Shown here piece after piece: positions 28,491-28,535 of a stretch of DNA of 28,535 nt. The stretch spans positions 1 through 28,535 of the forward strand of contig JAEMSV010000047.1 in NCBI GenBank assembly GCA_016462625.1. The letters run 5' to 3'. Position 1 is the stretch's first letter; each line of letters opens with the position of its first letter. The notes beneath the pieces are model-generated. The model worked only from the letters and a program-made list of their open reading frames with translations, searched no databases and was not told where the DNA came from. Origin of the DNA: Solirubrobacteraceae bacterium. Its GTDB lineage: Bacteria; Actinomycetota; Thermoleophilia; Solirubrobacterales; Solirubrobacteraceae. The position numbers and the translations under genes are program-made.

Positions 28491-28535
28491 TAATCTCGGA
28501 GCCATGGCTCGCGACGCCGACGATCCACGGCTCCA
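28491..28535 (+). CDS. Start of another gene (first ~10 codons, truncated by window end)
   Basis: TAATCT (28491-28496) is a good -10 ending 7 nt before ATG 28504, and a GGAG sits between them. The visible residues are MARDADDPRL. The product cannot be named. The feature includes the promoter box; the coding part begins at 28504. Confidence 0.5.

Overview
The window reads as chromosomal DNA of a very GC-rich actinobacterium. The best fit is the Thermoleophilia / Solirubrobacterales group (Conexibacter, Patulibacter, Solirubrobacter relatives). This is an inference from the GC-rich codon use, the HDOD-LuxR regulator beside a FliA/WhiG-type sigma factor, the secreted Arg-rich RTX-like protein, large beta-propeller-like exoproteins, a three-gene pnt operon, and many genes with a TANNNT box 6-9 nt before the start codon (leaderless architecture). 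I see no insertion sequence, prophage, CRISPR array or rRNA. This looks like a core or light-accessory region, not an island.

Layout: 1-376 (-) is the N-terminal part of a secretory lipase. 536-2738 (+) is an HDOD-LuxR regulator, a structured leader with a possible 53-aa ORF, and a flagellar/WhiG-type sigma factor. 2764-3123 holds hairpins, divergent tRNA-Leu(CAG) and tRNA-Glu(CTC), and a bidirectional terminator. 3151-7011 (-) is a run of exported proteins (lipocalin, a duplicated-Cys secreted protein, a trypsin-fold protease, a small lipoprotein) and a saccharopine-dehydrogenase-like trans-acting enoyl reductase. 7075-10797 carries a secreted beta-propeller-like protein (+), a GroES-like protein with a C-terminal zinc ribbon (-), hemolysin III (+) and a KAS III enzyme (+). 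10799-13183 (-) is a late B12 operon, pduO-cobT-cobS, divergent from a DUF4430 (transcobalamin-like) lipoprotein at 13220-14161 (+). 14225-17108 (+) is pntAA-pntAB-pntB. Next come a small membrane protein (+), an HSL-type hydrolase (-), a DUF72 protein (+) and a two-block RTX-like exoprotein (-). 20949-24753 is a fatty-acyl/alcohol locus: an acyl-reductase-like SDR (-), divergent from a GntR regulator, a small accessory ORF and a GMC fatty-alcohol-oxidase-like enzyme (+). glpD follows, then a PKD-domain exoprotein, then the first codons of another gene.

Three things stand out. First, a 16-bp repeated dyad operator (AGTGTTCsGAACTCTG, centres exactly 40 bp apart) flanks the gntR promoter and start codon, and the two genes behind gntR look like a fatty-alcohol oxidase split into an N-terminal-domain subunit and a catalytic subunit. 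Second, the transcobalamin-like lipoprotein beside the B12 assembly operon suggests a corrinoid capture and remodelling unit. Third, packing is extreme: four convergent pairs end within 1 bp of each other or overlap (two share one CTAG as both stop codons), and several divergent pairs fire from 26-63 bp gaps, in one case with overlapping -10 boxes.
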